64,000 nucleotides of DNA from Tractidigestivibacter sp050946515 (GCF_050946515.1 NZ_JBMNUX010000013.1:1-64000), one strand, 5' to 3'. Shown: positions 42,668-52,142, counted from the first letter of the stretch. Notes: generated from the sequence alone by a model not told the origin. Numbers and translations: made by a program.

Positions 42668-43240
42668 ATGAGCGTCGCTGAAATCTTTATCTTGGGTCTC
42701 GCACTTTCTGCAGACGCCTTCTCTGTCACGATTTCGAACTGCTTCGCCTACCAGCACGAGACTCTTGCGCGCCGGGCGCTCATGCCAATTCTCTTTGGCC
42801 TGTTTCAGGCTCTGATGCCGGTTGCCGGCTACTACTTGAGTGGCATCGCCGGCGACTTCATCGAGCGCTACTCCGGAATCATCACCCTTGTCATCTTGGG
42901 AATCATAGGCGGAAACATGGTGCGGGAGGGCGTCTTGGCGCTGAGAGAGTCAAAGAGATGCGGAGGCGCCCCCGCTGTGCGAGAGGGCCATCTTACCGTC
43001 TCCATGCTGCTCTTCCAGGCTGTCGCAACGGCCATTGACGCCTTCGCGATTGGCGTCTCGCTGAGGGCTCAGGCGGTTGACCTCGCATTTTCCGTGACTG
43101 TGATAGGTCTTACGACGGCTGCGTGCTGCATCCTCGCGCTCGTCATTGGCCGCAAGCTCGGAGACCTTCTGGGGGACCGCGCCGAGATCCTAGGCGGCTG
43201 CGTCCTTATCGCAATCGGCATCAAGGCGCTGCTCAGCTAG
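42668..43240 (+). CDS. mntP: Manganese efflux pump MntP
   Basis: The 190-residue membrane protein has six hydrophobic segments in two halves, each with the Asp motif of the MntP family (LALSADAFSVTI and VATAIDAFAIGVSL) that is needed for Mn(II) export. The chosen ATG at 42668 has GGAG five bases upstream and gives the usual SVAEIFILGLALS N terminus; an upstream ATG at 42650 and a longer frame from 42569 are less likely. I looked for a yybP-ykoY manganese riboswitch upstream and did not see one. It converges with the MATE gene, with only 30 bases between them. Confidence 0.92.
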   Translation: MSVAEIFILGLALSADAFSVTISNCFAYQHETLARRALMPILFGLFQALMPVAGYYLSGIAGDFIERYSGIITLVILGIIGGNMVREGVLALRESKRCGGAPAVREGHLTVSMLLFQAVATAIDAFAIGVSLRAQAVDLAFSVTVIGLTTAACCILALVIGRKLGDLLGDRAEILGGCVLIAIGIKALLS

Positions 43241-43270
43241 CCTCGTGGCATCTGGCCTCCTCGCGCTGCG

Positions 43271-44650
43271 CTACGACAGGGCGCGCGCCCTCGTCGCTTG
43301 GCCTCGGCGAAGCCACCTGCCGCTTCTGTAGTAGATGACAAATGCGATGGTGGTCACCACGTAGGTGATGGGATACACAATGAGCACCGAGTCAAGCGTG
43401 CGCACCTGCGGCACCACGGCAAGAAGCCATACGATGCGCAGAAGGCAGGTTCCCGCCATGGTGATGAGCATGGGCGTCATGCTCTCGCCGCAGCCCCTGA
43501 TAGTTCCCGAGATGTTGTCCATGATCGAGAACAGCACGTAAAACGGCGCGATGTAGTAGATCATGTGGACCGCATTGGCCTCGATTTCGGCGTCGGACAC
43601 AAAAAATGCCGCTAGCTGCGGGGCAAAGACCGTAACAAGAAGACCAGATCCACCCACGACGAGCAGCGTGAGCATAAAGGACGTGCGCAGCCCCGCCCGC
43701 ACGCGCTTCTCGTCGCTAGCCCCAAAGTTTTGCGCTGCAAACGTGGTGGTCGAGACGCCCAAGGAGTCAGTGATCATCCACACGACGCCGTCGATGCGTC
43801 CGGAGAGCCCCCATGCCGTCACGATTGACGTGGAATTGAACGAGTTCACCGTCGACTGCACGATGATGTTCGAGATGGAATACGCCGAGGACTGCAGCCC
43901 CAGCGGAAGGCCGGTCACAATCATGACCTTTGCGGTGTGCGGGTTGATGAGCTGTCCCTTAAAGTCGAGGCGCCACGGCCCGTCGACATGCATCAGCTTG
44001 ATAGTGGTGACGGCAGCGCCAAAGAGCAGCGAAATCGCCGTCGAAAGACCGGCGCCAGCCGCCTCCATGCGCATCCCCGCAATGAAGACGAAGTCGCACA
44101 GCACGTTAACGACGCAGGTGGCAGCCACGATCATTGCTGGCGTCTTGGTGTCTCCAACGGCTCGCTGGATCGCCGAGCCCATGTTGAACACGATGGAGAA
44201 CACGAGCGCTCCCATATAGAAGCGCGAGAAGGCCAGAGACTGCTCCATCAGCTCGGCGGGAGTGCCCATCAGCCTGAGCGCGGGCTCAAGAAAAGCAAGG
44301 CTGAGCGCGGAGAAGCCCAGGCCGCCAACGACTGCTATGGACATGGCGGTGCGCACCGACGTGCGCAGCCGCTCGTTCTGGCCGGCTCCAAACTGCTGCC
44401 CGCAAATGATCGCGCAGCCCGTCCCAACGCCAATCGAGAAGCCGACAACAAGGTCGACGAGGCTCTGCGTTGCCTGAATGCCTCCCAGCGCGTTCGTGGT
44501 GGCGTAGTGCCCTATGACCCAGGTGTTTATCAGCGAATAGGCCTGCTGGAAAAATGAGCTCAAAAACACGGGAAAGAAAAGGCGCAACAGCTGTTTCCAG
44601 ATGGTTCCCTTCGTTACGTCAAGCGAACCCGAAAAAGCCTTTGACGCCAT
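43271..44650 (-). CDS. MATE-family efflux transporter
   Basis: The 459-residue protein has twelve hydrophobic segments in two MatE domains. The N-terminal LLRLFFPVFLSSFFQQAYSL helix, the GVGTGCAIICGQQFGAG loop and the second-half GVSTTTFAAQNFGA repeat are typical of the family, which exports drugs or metabolites by Na+ or H+ antiport. The substrate is unknown. The ribosome site before ATG 44650 is poor. Downstream it faces mntP without a terminator that I could see. Confidence 0.9.
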   Translation of the reverse strand: MASKAFSGSLDVTKGTIWKQLLRLFFPVFLSSFFQQAYSLINTWVIGHYATTNALGGIQATQSLVDLVVGFSIGVGTGCAIICGQQFGAGQNERLRTSVRTAMSIAVVGGLGFSALSLAFLEPALRLMGTPAELMEQSLAFSRFYMGALVFSIVFNMGSAIQRAVGDTKTPAMIVAATCVVNVLCDFVFIAGMRMEAAGAGLSTAISLLFGAAVTTIKLMHVDGPWRLDFKGQLINPHTAKVMIVTGLPLGLQSSAYSISNIIVQSTVNSFNSTSIVTAWGLSGRIDGVVWMITDSLGVSTTTFAAQNFGASDEKRVRAGLRTSFMLTLLVVGGSGLLVTVFAPQLAAFFVSDAEIEANAVHMIYYIAPFYVLFSIMDNISGTIRGCGESMTPMLITMAGTCLLRIVWLLAVVPQVRTLDSVLIVYPITYVVTTIAFVIYYRSGRWLRRGQATRARALS

Positions 44651-44952
44651 ACGCCGACACGCCGCCCTTCTCGCCTTTTGAGAGTGGTATTGCCTTACAT
44701 CCCGACGTTAGCAGCGATTTTTTCCGCTGCCCTTTAGAAAGCCAAATCCAGGCAAACGCCATGCGCGAGAAGCTTCGGATTGCACGAAGCGCGATGAACC
44801 GAAAGCCACAAGGGCAGATAGTTAAATATTTTTCTTTGTCATAATTAGTCCAGAGCTTTGTAATGAGACGGTAATGGACTGAACCATACCGCTCGCCAAA
44901 ATCAATTTTTGTAAAGCTCGAGTAAAGCTGACTATTGACTAGGAGGAAGTTT

Positions 44953-44970
44953 GGCAGGCTATGGCCTGCC
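44953..44970 (+). repeat. GGCAGGC/GCCTGCC hairpin before the lipoprotein gene
   Basis: A 7-bp stem (GGCAGGC-TATG-GCCTGCC) lies in the leader of the iron-type ABC operon. The same stem sequence recurs at 46246-46274 after the first gene. The rest of the 44651-45024 gap is AT-rich, with another small hairpin (GCAGCG/CGCTGC) near 44709-44728, and carries no gene that I can support. Confidence 0.5.
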
Positions 44971-45024
44971 TGCTTATGGGGAGGAGGGCCCTCGTGGTCT
45001 TCCAAAGAAATGAGGGGAATTGCG

Positions 45025-46209
45025 ATGAGAAGCATTTCACGTAGGAACTTTATCGGTTCTTCCGCCGCGCTTGGCCTGGGCCTTGGCCTCGCCGCGTGCA
45101 GCAGCGATGACTCCAGCAGCTCTGAGAGCAGCTCTGGTACCGATACCAGCTCTTCTTCGGATGCTTCTGACGAGAACCTGAGCCGCATCGCTGACGACGA
45201 CATGATCAGCGCCGCTAAGGAAGACGGCCAGCTGGTTGTTTACGGTTCCTGCGAGGAGCAGCACGTGGCAGCCTGCTGCGAGCACTTCCAGGAGCTCTTT
45301 GGCATCGAGACCAGCTATCAGCGCCTGTCCACCGGCGAGGTTGAGTCCAAGATCGAGGAGGAGAACGGCAACCCGTCTGCCGACGTCTGGTTCGGAGGCA
45401 CCACCGATCCTTACAACGTCGCCGTGAACAAGGGCCTGCTCCAGGCCTATGAGGCAAAGAACGCCTCCCACCTCATCTCCGACGTGTACCGCGATGCCGA
45501 CGGCTATTGGTATGGCATCTACAAGGGCATCCTCGGCTTCTTCTACAATACCGACGAAATCGACCGCCTTGGCATCGACGCTCCTCAGGACTGGCCCGAC
45601 CTTCTTGACAGCAAGTATCAGGACCTTATCTGGATGTCCAACTACAACACCGCCGGCACTGCAAAGCTGATCCTCAACACCGTCATCCAGAAGTACGGCC
45701 ACGACGAAGGCATCCAGTATCTGGTCGACCTCGACAAGAACATCGCTGTCTACACCAAGTCCGGCTCTGGCCCCTCCAAGAACGTCGGCACCGGCGAGTG
45801 CACCGTGGGCATCGGCTTCTTGCACGACGCCATCTACCAGATCGTCGACAACGGCTACAACAACATCGGCCTGGTCATCCCGTCCTCCGGCGCTTCCTAC
45901 GAGATTGGCGCTACGGCAATCTTCAATGGCGCCACGCACCAGAACGCCGCGAAGCTTTGGATTGAGTACGCTCTGTCCCCGCAGTGCGTCGAGCGCGCGC
46001 AGGAGGTCGGCGCCTACCAGTTCCTGGTCATCGACGACGCCAAGCAGCCGCAGGTTGCTACCGACTACGGCCTGGATCCGGACAACGTCATGGACTACGA
46101 CTTCGAGGACGCCAAGGAGAACACCGAGACCTACGTCAGCGACATCATGACGGCTCTCGCCAACTCCGGCACCAACACCGACGATACCTCGCGTTTCCAG
46201 ACGGAGTAG
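45025..46209 (+). CDS. Iron-type ABC transporter substrate-binding lipoprotein
   Basis: The 394-residue protein starts with a twin-arginine-like SRRNFIG motif (residues 5-11) and lipobox LAAC ending at Cys25, then a Ser/Asp-rich linker to about residue 60. The body (LVVYGSCEEQ, then STGEVESKIEEENGNPSADV) is the AfuA/FbpA-like binding fold used for ferric iron, and also for phosphonates or sugar phosphates. It lacks an obvious double-Tyr iron site, so the ligand is uncertain. ATG 45025 has GAGGGGA at eight bases. It is followed by a hairpin that may raise its abundance over the permease. Confidence 0.85.
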   Translation: MRSISRRNFIGSSAALGLGLGLAACSSDDSSSSESSSGTDTSSSSDASDENLSRIADDDMISAAKEDGQLVVYGSCEEQHVAACCEHFQELFGIETSYQRLSTGEVESKIEEENGNPSADVWFGGTTDPYNVAVNKGLLQAYEAKNASHLISDVYRDADGYWYGIYKGILGFFYNTDEIDRLGIDAPQDWPDLLDSKYQDLIWMSNYNTAGTAKLILNTVIQKYGHDEGIQYLVDLDKNIAVYTKSGSGPSKNVGTGECTVGIGFLHDAIYQIVDNGYNNIGLVIPSSGASYEIGATAIFNGATHQNAAKLWIEYALSPQCVERAQEVGAYQFLVIDDAKQPQVATDYGLDPDNVMDYDFEDAKENTETYVSDIMTALANSGTNTDDTSRFQTE

Positions 46210-46245
46210 CGCCTGTGTGTTGCCAATAAAAGGGCTTCGCTCAGA

Positions 46246-46274
46246 GGCTGGGCAGGCAAATTGCCTGCCCAGCC
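46246..46274 (+). repeat. Intercistronic hairpin after the lipoprotein gene
   Basis: A perfect 12-bp stem (GGCTGGGCAGGC/GCCTGCCCAGCC) with an AAATT loop and no T run lies in the 128-bp gap between lipoprotein and permease genes. It looks like an mRNA-stabilising or partial-termination element rather than a full terminator. Confidence 0.6.
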
Positions 46275-46337
46275 ATCTGCCTGTCTAAAGGTAGCGACAC
46301 ATATCGTATTGGTCACGACAAAGAAAGGGGGGAGAAG

Positions 46338-48059
46338 ATGGCAAAATCGCAATCAGAGGAGCTCGACCGAAAGAAATTTATGGCCGACCCCATCATGGTC
46401 ACGACAATTGTTGTCTTGATCGCGTTTCTGGGCCTGTTCATTCTCTACCCGCTGGCCATCCTTCTGGTGGACAGCTTTATCACCGAAGACGGTCCCACGC
46501 TCTCGATCTTCCAGCGCATTCTCGCGATGCCTTCCTTTGAGACGGCCATCACCAACACGCTGTCTCTGGGACTTTTTGTAAGCCTGTTTGCGGCACTGAT
46601 CGGGCTTTTGTTTGCCTACGTCGAGGTGTACGTGCAGCTGAAGTCGAAGTTCATGTCGAGGGTGTTCAAAGTCGTCTCGATGCTGCCTGTCGTCTCCCCG
46701 CCGTTCGTGCTGTCGCTTTCCGTGATCATGCTGTTCGGCAAGTCCGGCATCATCACTCGCTACATGCTGGGCATCTATGACAACAACGTCTACGGCTTCT
46801 GGGGCATCGCCCTCGTTCAGATCCTGACCTTCTTCCCCGTCTGCTACATGATGCTCAAGGGCCTGCTGAAGAACATCGACCCCTCTCTCGAGGAGGCCGC
46901 CCGTGACATGGGCGCTTCTCGCTGGAAGGTCTTCACGAGCGTCACGCTCCCGCTGATTCTCCCCGGTCTTGGCAATGCCTTCTTGGTCTCGTTCATCGAG
47001 TCGATCGCAGACTTCGCCAACCCCATGCTTATCGGTGGCTCTTACGACACGCTGGCCACATCCATCTACCTGCAGATCACGGGAGCGTACGACAAGCAGG
47101 GCGCGTCTGCCATGGCAGTCGTGCTTCTCTGCATCACGCTGCTCATGTTCATCGTTCAGAAGTACGTGCTCGAGGCCAAGTCCACGGCCACGCTCACGGG
47201 CAAGGCCAGCCGTCAGCGCATGCTCATCACCGACAACTCCGTGCGCATTCCGCTGTCCGTCCTGTGCGGCGCCATTGCCATCTTCGTCATCGTGATGTAC
47301 ATCTGCGTCCCGTTTGGCGCCCTGTTCCAGACCTGGGGCTATGACTTCCACCTGACGCTCAAGTGGTTCCAGCAGGTCTTCACGATGCACCACGGCCTCG
47401 AGGCCTTCACGGACTCGTTCCTGCTCTCCGCCATCGCAGCGCCTATCTGCGCGTTGCTCTCCATGATCATCTCCTATCTCGTCGTCAAGAAGCGCTTCCA
47501 TGGCCGCGGCTTCATCGAGTTCGTCTCAATGCTCGCCATGGCCGTTCCTGGCACCGTCCTTGGCGTCGGCTACATTCGCGGCTTCTCCAGCGGCCTGTTC
47601 CACACGGGCATCATGCAGGGGCTTTACGGTACGGGCGCAATCCTCGTCATCGTGTTCATCGTCCGCTCGCTGCCTACTGGCACGCGCTCGGGAATCTCGG
47701 CGCTGCGCCAGATCGACAAGTCCATCGAGGAGTCTGCCTATGACATGGGCGCCAACTCCTTCCAGGTGTTCATGACGGTCACGCTGCCGCTCATCAAGGA
47801 CTCGTTCCTGTCCGGCCTCGTCACGGCGTTCGTCCGCTCAATCACGGCAATCTCCGCGATCATCCTGCTCGTAACGCCCGAGTACCTGCTCATCACCGTC
47901 CAGATCAACGAGTTCGCCGAGAAGGGCGCCTACGGCATCGCCTGCGCGTTCGCCACGATCCTGATCATCATCACCTATGGTGCTGTGCTCCTGATGAACC
48001 TTGCCATCAAGCACTTTGGCACCAGCGCAAAGATCAACGCCGCTGCTGAGGAGGAGTAA
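46338..48059 (+). CDS. ABC transporter permease, two fused domains (iron type)
   Basis: The 573-residue protein fuses two permease domains with about twelve membrane segments, as in FbpB/AfuB and ThiP. Each half has an EAA loop: EEAARDMGASRWKVF (near residue 190) and EESAYDMGANSFQVF (near 470), which dock on the ATPase. GGGGGGAGAAG lies just before the ATG. It lies between the binding lipoprotein and the ATPase gene, so the three form a complete importer. Confidence 0.92.
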   Translation: MAKSQSEELDRKKFMADPIMVTTIVVLIAFLGLFILYPLAILLVDSFITEDGPTLSIFQRILAMPSFETAITNTLSLGLFVSLFAALIGLLFAYVEVYVQLKSKFMSRVFKVVSMLPVVSPPFVLSLSVIMLFGKSGIITRYMLGIYDNNVYGFWGIALVQILTFFPVCYMMLKGLLKNIDPSLEEAARDMGASRWKVFTSVTLPLILPGLGNAFLVSFIESIADFANPMLIGGSYDTLATSIYLQITGAYDKQGASAMAVVLLCITLLMFIVQKYVLEAKSTATLTGKASRQRMLITDNSVRIPLSVLCGAIAIFVIVMYICVPFGALFQTWGYDFHLTLKWFQQVFTMHHGLEAFTDSFLLSAIAAPICALLSMIISYLVVKKRFHGRGFIEFVSMLAMAVPGTVLGVGYIRGFSSGLFHTGIMQGLYGTGAILVIVFIVRSLPTGTRSGISALRQIDKSIEESAYDMGANSFQVFMTVTLPLIKDSFLSGLVTAFVRSITAISAIILLVTPEYLLITVQINEFAEKGAYGIACAFATILIIITYGAVLLMNLAIKHFGTSAKINAAAEEE

Positions 48060-48062
48060 CAG

Positions 48063-49139
48063 ATGGCAAAAGAGAAGAAGGGTGTGCGCCTTGAGCACAT
48101 CTCCAAGATTTACCAGGACCCCAAGACCAAGAAGGACTTCTATGCCGTTCACGATGCCAACATCGACATCCAGCCGGGCGAGTTCGTGACGCTGCTCGGC
48201 CCTTCCGGCTGCGGAAAGACCACCATCCTGCGCATGATCGCCGGCTTCGAGAGCCCCGACGAGGGCCAGATCTACCTGGGCGGCGAGCCCATCAACGACC
48301 TGACGCCGAACAAGCGCGATACGGCCATGGTGTTCCAGAGCTACGCCCTGCTCCCTCACTACAACATCTTTGACAACGTGGCCTATGGCCTGAAGATCCG
48401 CAAGGTCCCCCAGGACGAGATCAAGAAGAAGGTCGTCAACATCCTTGGCCTGGTGGGCCTTGAGGGCATGGAAGACCGCATGACCAACCAGCTCTCCGGC
48501 GGTCAGCAGCAGCGCGTCGCCTTGGCGCGCGCCCTGGTGCTCGAGCCCGGCGTGCTGCTCTTCGACGAGCCGCTCTCCAACCTGGACGCCAAGCTGCGCG
48601 TTGACATGCGCACCGAGATTCGCCGCATCCAGCAGGAGGCGGGCATCACGGCCATCTACGTCACGCACGACCAGTCCGAGGCAATGGCCATCTCCGACCG
48701 CATCATCGTCATGAAGAAGGGCGTCGTTGACCAGATCGGCGACCCGCACACTATCTACTACCACCCGGTGGACGAGTTTGTTGCCGACTTCATCGGCGAG
48801 TCAAACTTCCTGCGCGGCAAGCTCGAGAAGAAGGAAGGCTCCGACGGCGTTGCTCGCATCGAGGGGCATGACGTTGAGGTCTCTGGCGTCGACCACCTGA
48901 GCGTGGGCGACGACATCGTGCTGGTTCTGCGTCCCGAGTCTGCAAAGCTCGCCGACGAGGGCGTCCTCAAGTGCAAGGTGACGCTGTCCCGCTTCATGGG
49001 CAACTACCAGAACTATCAGGTCATGGTTGGAGACACGCTGGTCAAGATCCAGGACTTCAACCCGAAGAACCACAAGATTTATAACGTGGGCGACGAGGCG
49101 TACGTGAGCTTTACGGCAGACGACGCCCATGCGCTCTAG
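48063..49139 (+). CDS. ABC transporter ATP-binding protein (iron/polyamine type)
   Basis: The 358-residue ATPase has Walker A GPSGCGKT at residues 46-53, signature LSGGQQQR, Walker B VLLFDEPLSNLD, switch His in YVTHDQSEAM, and a C-terminal TOBE-like regulatory domain of about 110 residues. It is of the FbpC/PotA/UgpC group. The start is three bases after the permease stop, and its ribosome site is the GAGGAGGAG in the end of that gene. Confidence 0.93.
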   Translation: MAKEKKGVRLEHISKIYQDPKTKKDFYAVHDANIDIQPGEFVTLLGPSGCGKTTILRMIAGFESPDEGQIYLGGEPINDLTPNKRDTAMVFQSYALLPHYNIFDNVAYGLKIRKVPQDEIKKKVVNILGLVGLEGMEDRMTNQLSGGQQQRVALARALVLEPGVLLFDEPLSNLDAKLRVDMRTEIRRIQQEAGITAIYVTHDQSEAMAISDRIIVMKKGVVDQIGDPHTIYYHPVDEFVADFIGESNFLRGKLEKKEGSDGVARIEGHDVEVSGVDHLSVGDDIVLVLRPESAKLADEGVLKCKVTLSRFMGNYQNYQVMVGDTLVKIQDFNPKNHKIYNVGDEAYVSFTADDAHAL

Positions 49140-49171
49140 TTTGTAGCTCTCAACCGCAAGCGCGCGGCAAT

Positions 49172-49220
49172 GGCGGGCCCGCTTTCCTGCACTCCATGGG
49201 GAAGCGGGCCCGCCTTCTTT
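49172..49220 (+). terminator. Intrinsic terminator of the iron-type ABC operon
   Basis: A long stem (GGCGGGCCCGCTTTCC/GGAAGCGGGCCCGCC) with a 12-base loop is followed by TTCTTT. Confidence 0.92.
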
Positions 49221-49359
49221 GCCTCTGGGGCAAAGGCACGCCTCGAGGCCAGATGCCGATTTCCGTTTTTCCCAAACTTGTATAAAGCGGCAAGAAATGG
49301 ATAGTTTACTAACAGCAGATAAACCGCTTGTTGTTAATTTAGAGGGAAAGGGCTTGGCC

Positions 49360-49896
49360 ATGGAATTCAAGTTCACTCGCTCCAAGGCGTCGACGATCAT
49401 AGTCGGAATTCTGAGCGTCATCTTGGGCGTGATAATGTTCATCTATCCGTCGAGCGCAACGCAGCTCGTCACCTCGATCGTGGGGTGGGCCATGCTGATA
49501 TCTGGCATCGTCGCCTTGGTAAGCGCCTTCAGCACGCCGAGCGTGCTGCTCTCCTCGATGGACTTGTACTGGGGCATCCTTGGGACGCTGCTCGGCATCC
49601 TTATCGTGAACAACCCTGGTCTCTTTGTCGCATGGATCTTCATCCTACTGGGCATTTTCATCATGATGGCTGGCTTCCAGATGCTCTTCGGCGCGAATGC
49701 CCTGCGCGTTGCCGGCGCCCCCCATTCTGGCTCGCACCTCGCCTTGGCAATCATCATGGTTATCCTCGGCATGATGGTCATGATGTCGCCCTTCGCAATG
49801 GCTGACGTCACGATGATGCTCTGCGGCTGCGCGCTCATCTACACGGGCATCGTTGGCGTGATCGACGGCGTCCAAATGAAAAGCGACAAGAAGTAA
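49360..49896 (+). CDS. HdeD-like DUF308 membrane protein
   Basis: The 178-residue protein has six hydrophobic segments arranged as DUF308 repeats (ILSVILGVIMFIYPSSATQL; LGTLLGILIVNNPGLFVAWIF; IMVILGMMVMMSPFAMADV), the pattern of HdeD acid-resistance proteins. The role in Gram-positive bacteria is unknown. ATG 49360 has AAGGG upstream; an ATG at 49297 would add 21 polar residues and has a poorer site. It is a single gene with its own terminator. Confidence 0.86.
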   Translation: MEFKFTRSKASTIIVGILSVILGVIMFIYPSSATQLVTSIVGWAMLISGIVALVSAFSTPSVLLSSMDLYWGILGTLLGILIVNNPGLFVAWIFILLGIFIMMAGFQMLFGANALRVAGAPHSGSHLALAIIMVILGMMVMMSPFAMADVTMMLCGCALIYTGIVGVIDGVQMKSDKK

Positions 49897-49923
49897 CGCA
49901 TCGACGCTTCGCAAATGATGGCT

Positions 49924-49957
49924 GGGCCCAGGTCATGTGCCTGGGCCCTTCTTTTTT
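49924..49957 (+). terminator. Intrinsic terminator after the HdeD-like gene
   Basis: A perfect 9-bp stem (GGGCCCAGG/CCTGGGCCC) with a 7-base loop is followed by TTCTTTTTT. Confidence 0.94.
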
Positions 49958-50174
49958 GCCGATTCATAGCAAGTCGCGCCGAAGCGCCTCCGTGGAAAAA
50001 GACAAAATCTTGATTCATAATCTTGTCCATATGGTCATCACGCGTTACGAACATGTCATTATTTGTCATCGGAATGGATAAGCAGCATAAGGAACAGCAC
50101 CTTCCTTTGTCGTTTACTAAGGCTGCTTCGAAAGAGCACTGATCGGAGGGGCATCGACACTGGAGGTGGGTTCG

Positions 50175-51251
50175 GTGGCATATAGGTACGCGGTAATTGG
50201 CTATGGGTTCATCGGTCGTAGGCACGTTGACACGCTCAAGTCCTTTGAGGAATCAGACTGCGTCGCCGTCTGCGACATCAATCCGAGGCGCCTTGCCGAG
50301 GTTCGCGAGAAGTACCCTGACATGCCCGTGTATGAGAGCGCGAACGAGATGTTTGCCAACGAGTCGCTTGATGGCGTGATCATCTCGGCAAACAACAACC
50401 AGCACAAAGACCTCGTGCTGCTGGCGGCGCAAAACGGCGTCAACATCCTTTGCGAGAAGCCCGCGGCGCTCTCGGTAGCAGAGTTTGACGAGATGATGGA
50501 CGCCGTCGACAAGGCGGGCGTCTCCTTTACGGTGCATCAGCAACGTCGCTTTGACAAGGACTTCGCTACGGTTGAGCGCTGCTACAAGGAAGGGCTCGTC
50601 GGCGACATCTACACAATCCAGAGCTCGCTTTATGGCTACAACGGCAACATGCACGACTGGCACCGCTTCAAGGCCGAGGGCGGAGGCATGCTGTATGACT
50701 GGGGCGTGCACCTGATCGACCAGATACTCTACCTCGTGGAGGGAAAGCTCAACACGGTCTATGCCGACGTGCGCAACGTCATCAACAAAGAGGTGGACGA
50801 CTACTTCAAGATCATCCTGCGCTTTGAGAACAACGTGACTGCCGAAATCGAGCTGGGAACGTACTTTTTGAACGACCGTCCCGACTGGTTTGAGCGCCAC
50901 TGGTTTGTGGGCGGCAACACCGGATCGATGGTCGTGGACAAGTTTGAGCCCCAAGGCGCCATTGTAAGGACGACCCATCTTCTTGAAAACGTCGCCGACG
51001 ACCAGGACAAGTCCGCAGCCTCCTACGGACCCACGCGCTCGTTTGGCGTCCCGGCTCCCGGCCTTATCGTCAGCGAGCCCCTGCCCAAGGTGAACGTGAG
51101 CCAGTCCGACTTCTTCGTCAACTACTTTAACGCTCTCGCCGGCAAGGAGGACATGCTCGTCACGCCTCAGCAGGTGAGGCGCGTGCTCTCCGTCATGGAG
51201 GCCTGCCGGGAGTCGGCAAGGACGAAGCGCAGCGTTGACTTTGAGCTCTAG
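50175..51251 (+). CDS. Gfo/Idh/MocA-family oxidoreductase 1
   Basis: The 358-residue NAD(P)-dependent enzyme has the Rossmann motif VIGYGFIGRRH near the N terminus, the EKPAAL block (catalytic Lys) and the HQQRRFDKDF and GGGMLYDWGVHLIDQ segments in the sugar-binding domain. Family members oxidise hydroxyls of sugars or cyclitols. A GTG at 50175 with GGAGG about eight bases upstream was chosen. It is the first gene of the 50-58 kb glycoside locus. The second oxidoreductase at 57180 is a different subgroup, so the two probably act on different substrates or in opposite redox directions. Confidence 0.88.
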   Translation: MAYRYAVIGYGFIGRRHVDTLKSFEESDCVAVCDINPRRLAEVREKYPDMPVYESANEMFANESLDGVIISANNNQHKDLVLLAAQNGVNILCEKPAALSVAEFDEMMDAVDKAGVSFTVHQQRRFDKDFATVERCYKEGLVGDIYTIQSSLYGYNGNMHDWHRFKAEGGGMLYDWGVHLIDQILYLVEGKLNTVYADVRNVINKEVDDYFKIILRFENNVTAEIELGTYFLNDRPDWFERHWFVGGNTGSMVVDKFEPQGAIVRTTHLLENVADDQDKSAASYGPTRSFGVPAPGLIVSEPLPKVNVSQSDFFVNYFNALAGKEDMLVTPQQVRRVLSVMEACRESARTKRSVDFEL

Positions 51252-51313
51252 GCTCGAGCGGCATGGCCTGGGCTGGAGCGCGCCTGGGCAAAAGAAGGGG
51301 GTCATGAGACGTC

Positions 51314-52078
51314 ATGGTGATTGACGCGCACGTGCACATCGCGGTGAACGAGGGCGAGAACCCCATGTCGAAGCCCGAGAACGTCATCCGCTCCATGGAC
51401 AAGAACGGCATCGACAAGATCGTCTGCTTCACATTTCGCCCGGGACTTGACAACCAGCGGCGCCTCGCCGAGGTAATCGAGCCCTACCGCGACAGGATGA
51501 TCCCCCTCGCCTTTGTCGGACCGAGGGACTCGGACTGCGCCGAGCAGCTCACCTACTGCCTCGATGTGCTGGGATTCCAAGGAGCAAAGCTGCACCCGTA
51601 CATCTCAAACTTCGTTGTGGCGGACATAAAGCTTCTCTCTCCAATCTTTAGCATCCTAGAGGAGCGCAGCTCGTATGCCGTCATCCACTGCGCAAGCGAG
51701 GACTTCCGCAATCACCCCACGATGTTCGAGCGCCTTGGCAACTGCTTCCCCCACGTGCTCATCCAGATGGCGCACATGGGCGAGGTCATGTCCACAAAGT
51801 ATGCCGTCGATGTGGCGAGCCGTGTCAGAAACGTCTACCTTGACACTTCGATTTGCTCCTACAATGCGGTGAAGCGCGCGGTGAGGGGATGTTCCGACAA
51901 GACGTTCATGGGCTGCGACTACCCTTTCTACAAGTTCGAGATGGAGATCCAGAAGCAGCGGCTTGTTGCCGAGGACCTCAACGTTCCCAATGAGATTGCG
52001 ACGATCATGGGAGGCAACTTCGAGAGGGTCTTCGACATCGACGAGAGCGGCTGCATTCAGCACAAGCCGTTTGATTAG
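51314..52078 (+). CDS. Amidohydrolase-family metal-dependent hydrolase
   Basis: The 254-residue TIM-barrel protein has the metal-binding HVH motif (IDAHVHIAV) at the N terminus, KLHPYI, VIHCASEDFR, a QMAHMGE segment, and a late Asp in MGCDYPF, which fits PF04909-type amidohydrolases (decarboxylase/lactonase group). It may open a lactone or remove a carboxyl group from a glycoside breakdown product, which is inferred from the neighbourhood. The ribosome site is weak. It lies 62 bases after the first oxidoreductase. Confidence 0.82.
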   Translation: MVIDAHVHIAVNEGENPMSKPENVIRSMDKNGIDKIVCFTFRPGLDNQRRLAEVIEPYRDRMIPLAFVGPRDSDCAEQLTYCLDVLGFQGAKLHPYISNFVVADIKLLSPIFSILEERSSYAVIHCASEDFRNHPTMFERLGNCFPHVLIQMAHMGEVMSTKYAVDVASRVRNVYLDTSICSYNAVKRAVRGCSDKTFMGCDYPFYKFEMEIQKQRLVAEDLNVPNEIATIMGGNFERVFDIDESGCIQHKPFD

Positions 52079-52142
52079 GTCCCTGTCGTCATCCCAGCTC
52101 GGGTGGTGGCGTCCTGAGATGGCTTAGAGAGGAGAAAGGCGA

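Noticed and set aside
44554..44844. A 96-codon plus-strand frame upstream of the iron-type ABC operon.
   Set aside because: No ribosome site, it overlaps the MATE 5' end in antisense, and its composition changes abruptly across the AT-rich gap.
44964..45050. A 27-codon upstream ORF (ATG near 44962) overlapping the lipoprotein start.
   Set aside because: Its start lies in the loop of a hairpin, spacing from the AGGAGG is too long, and the peptide has no codon pattern suggesting control.
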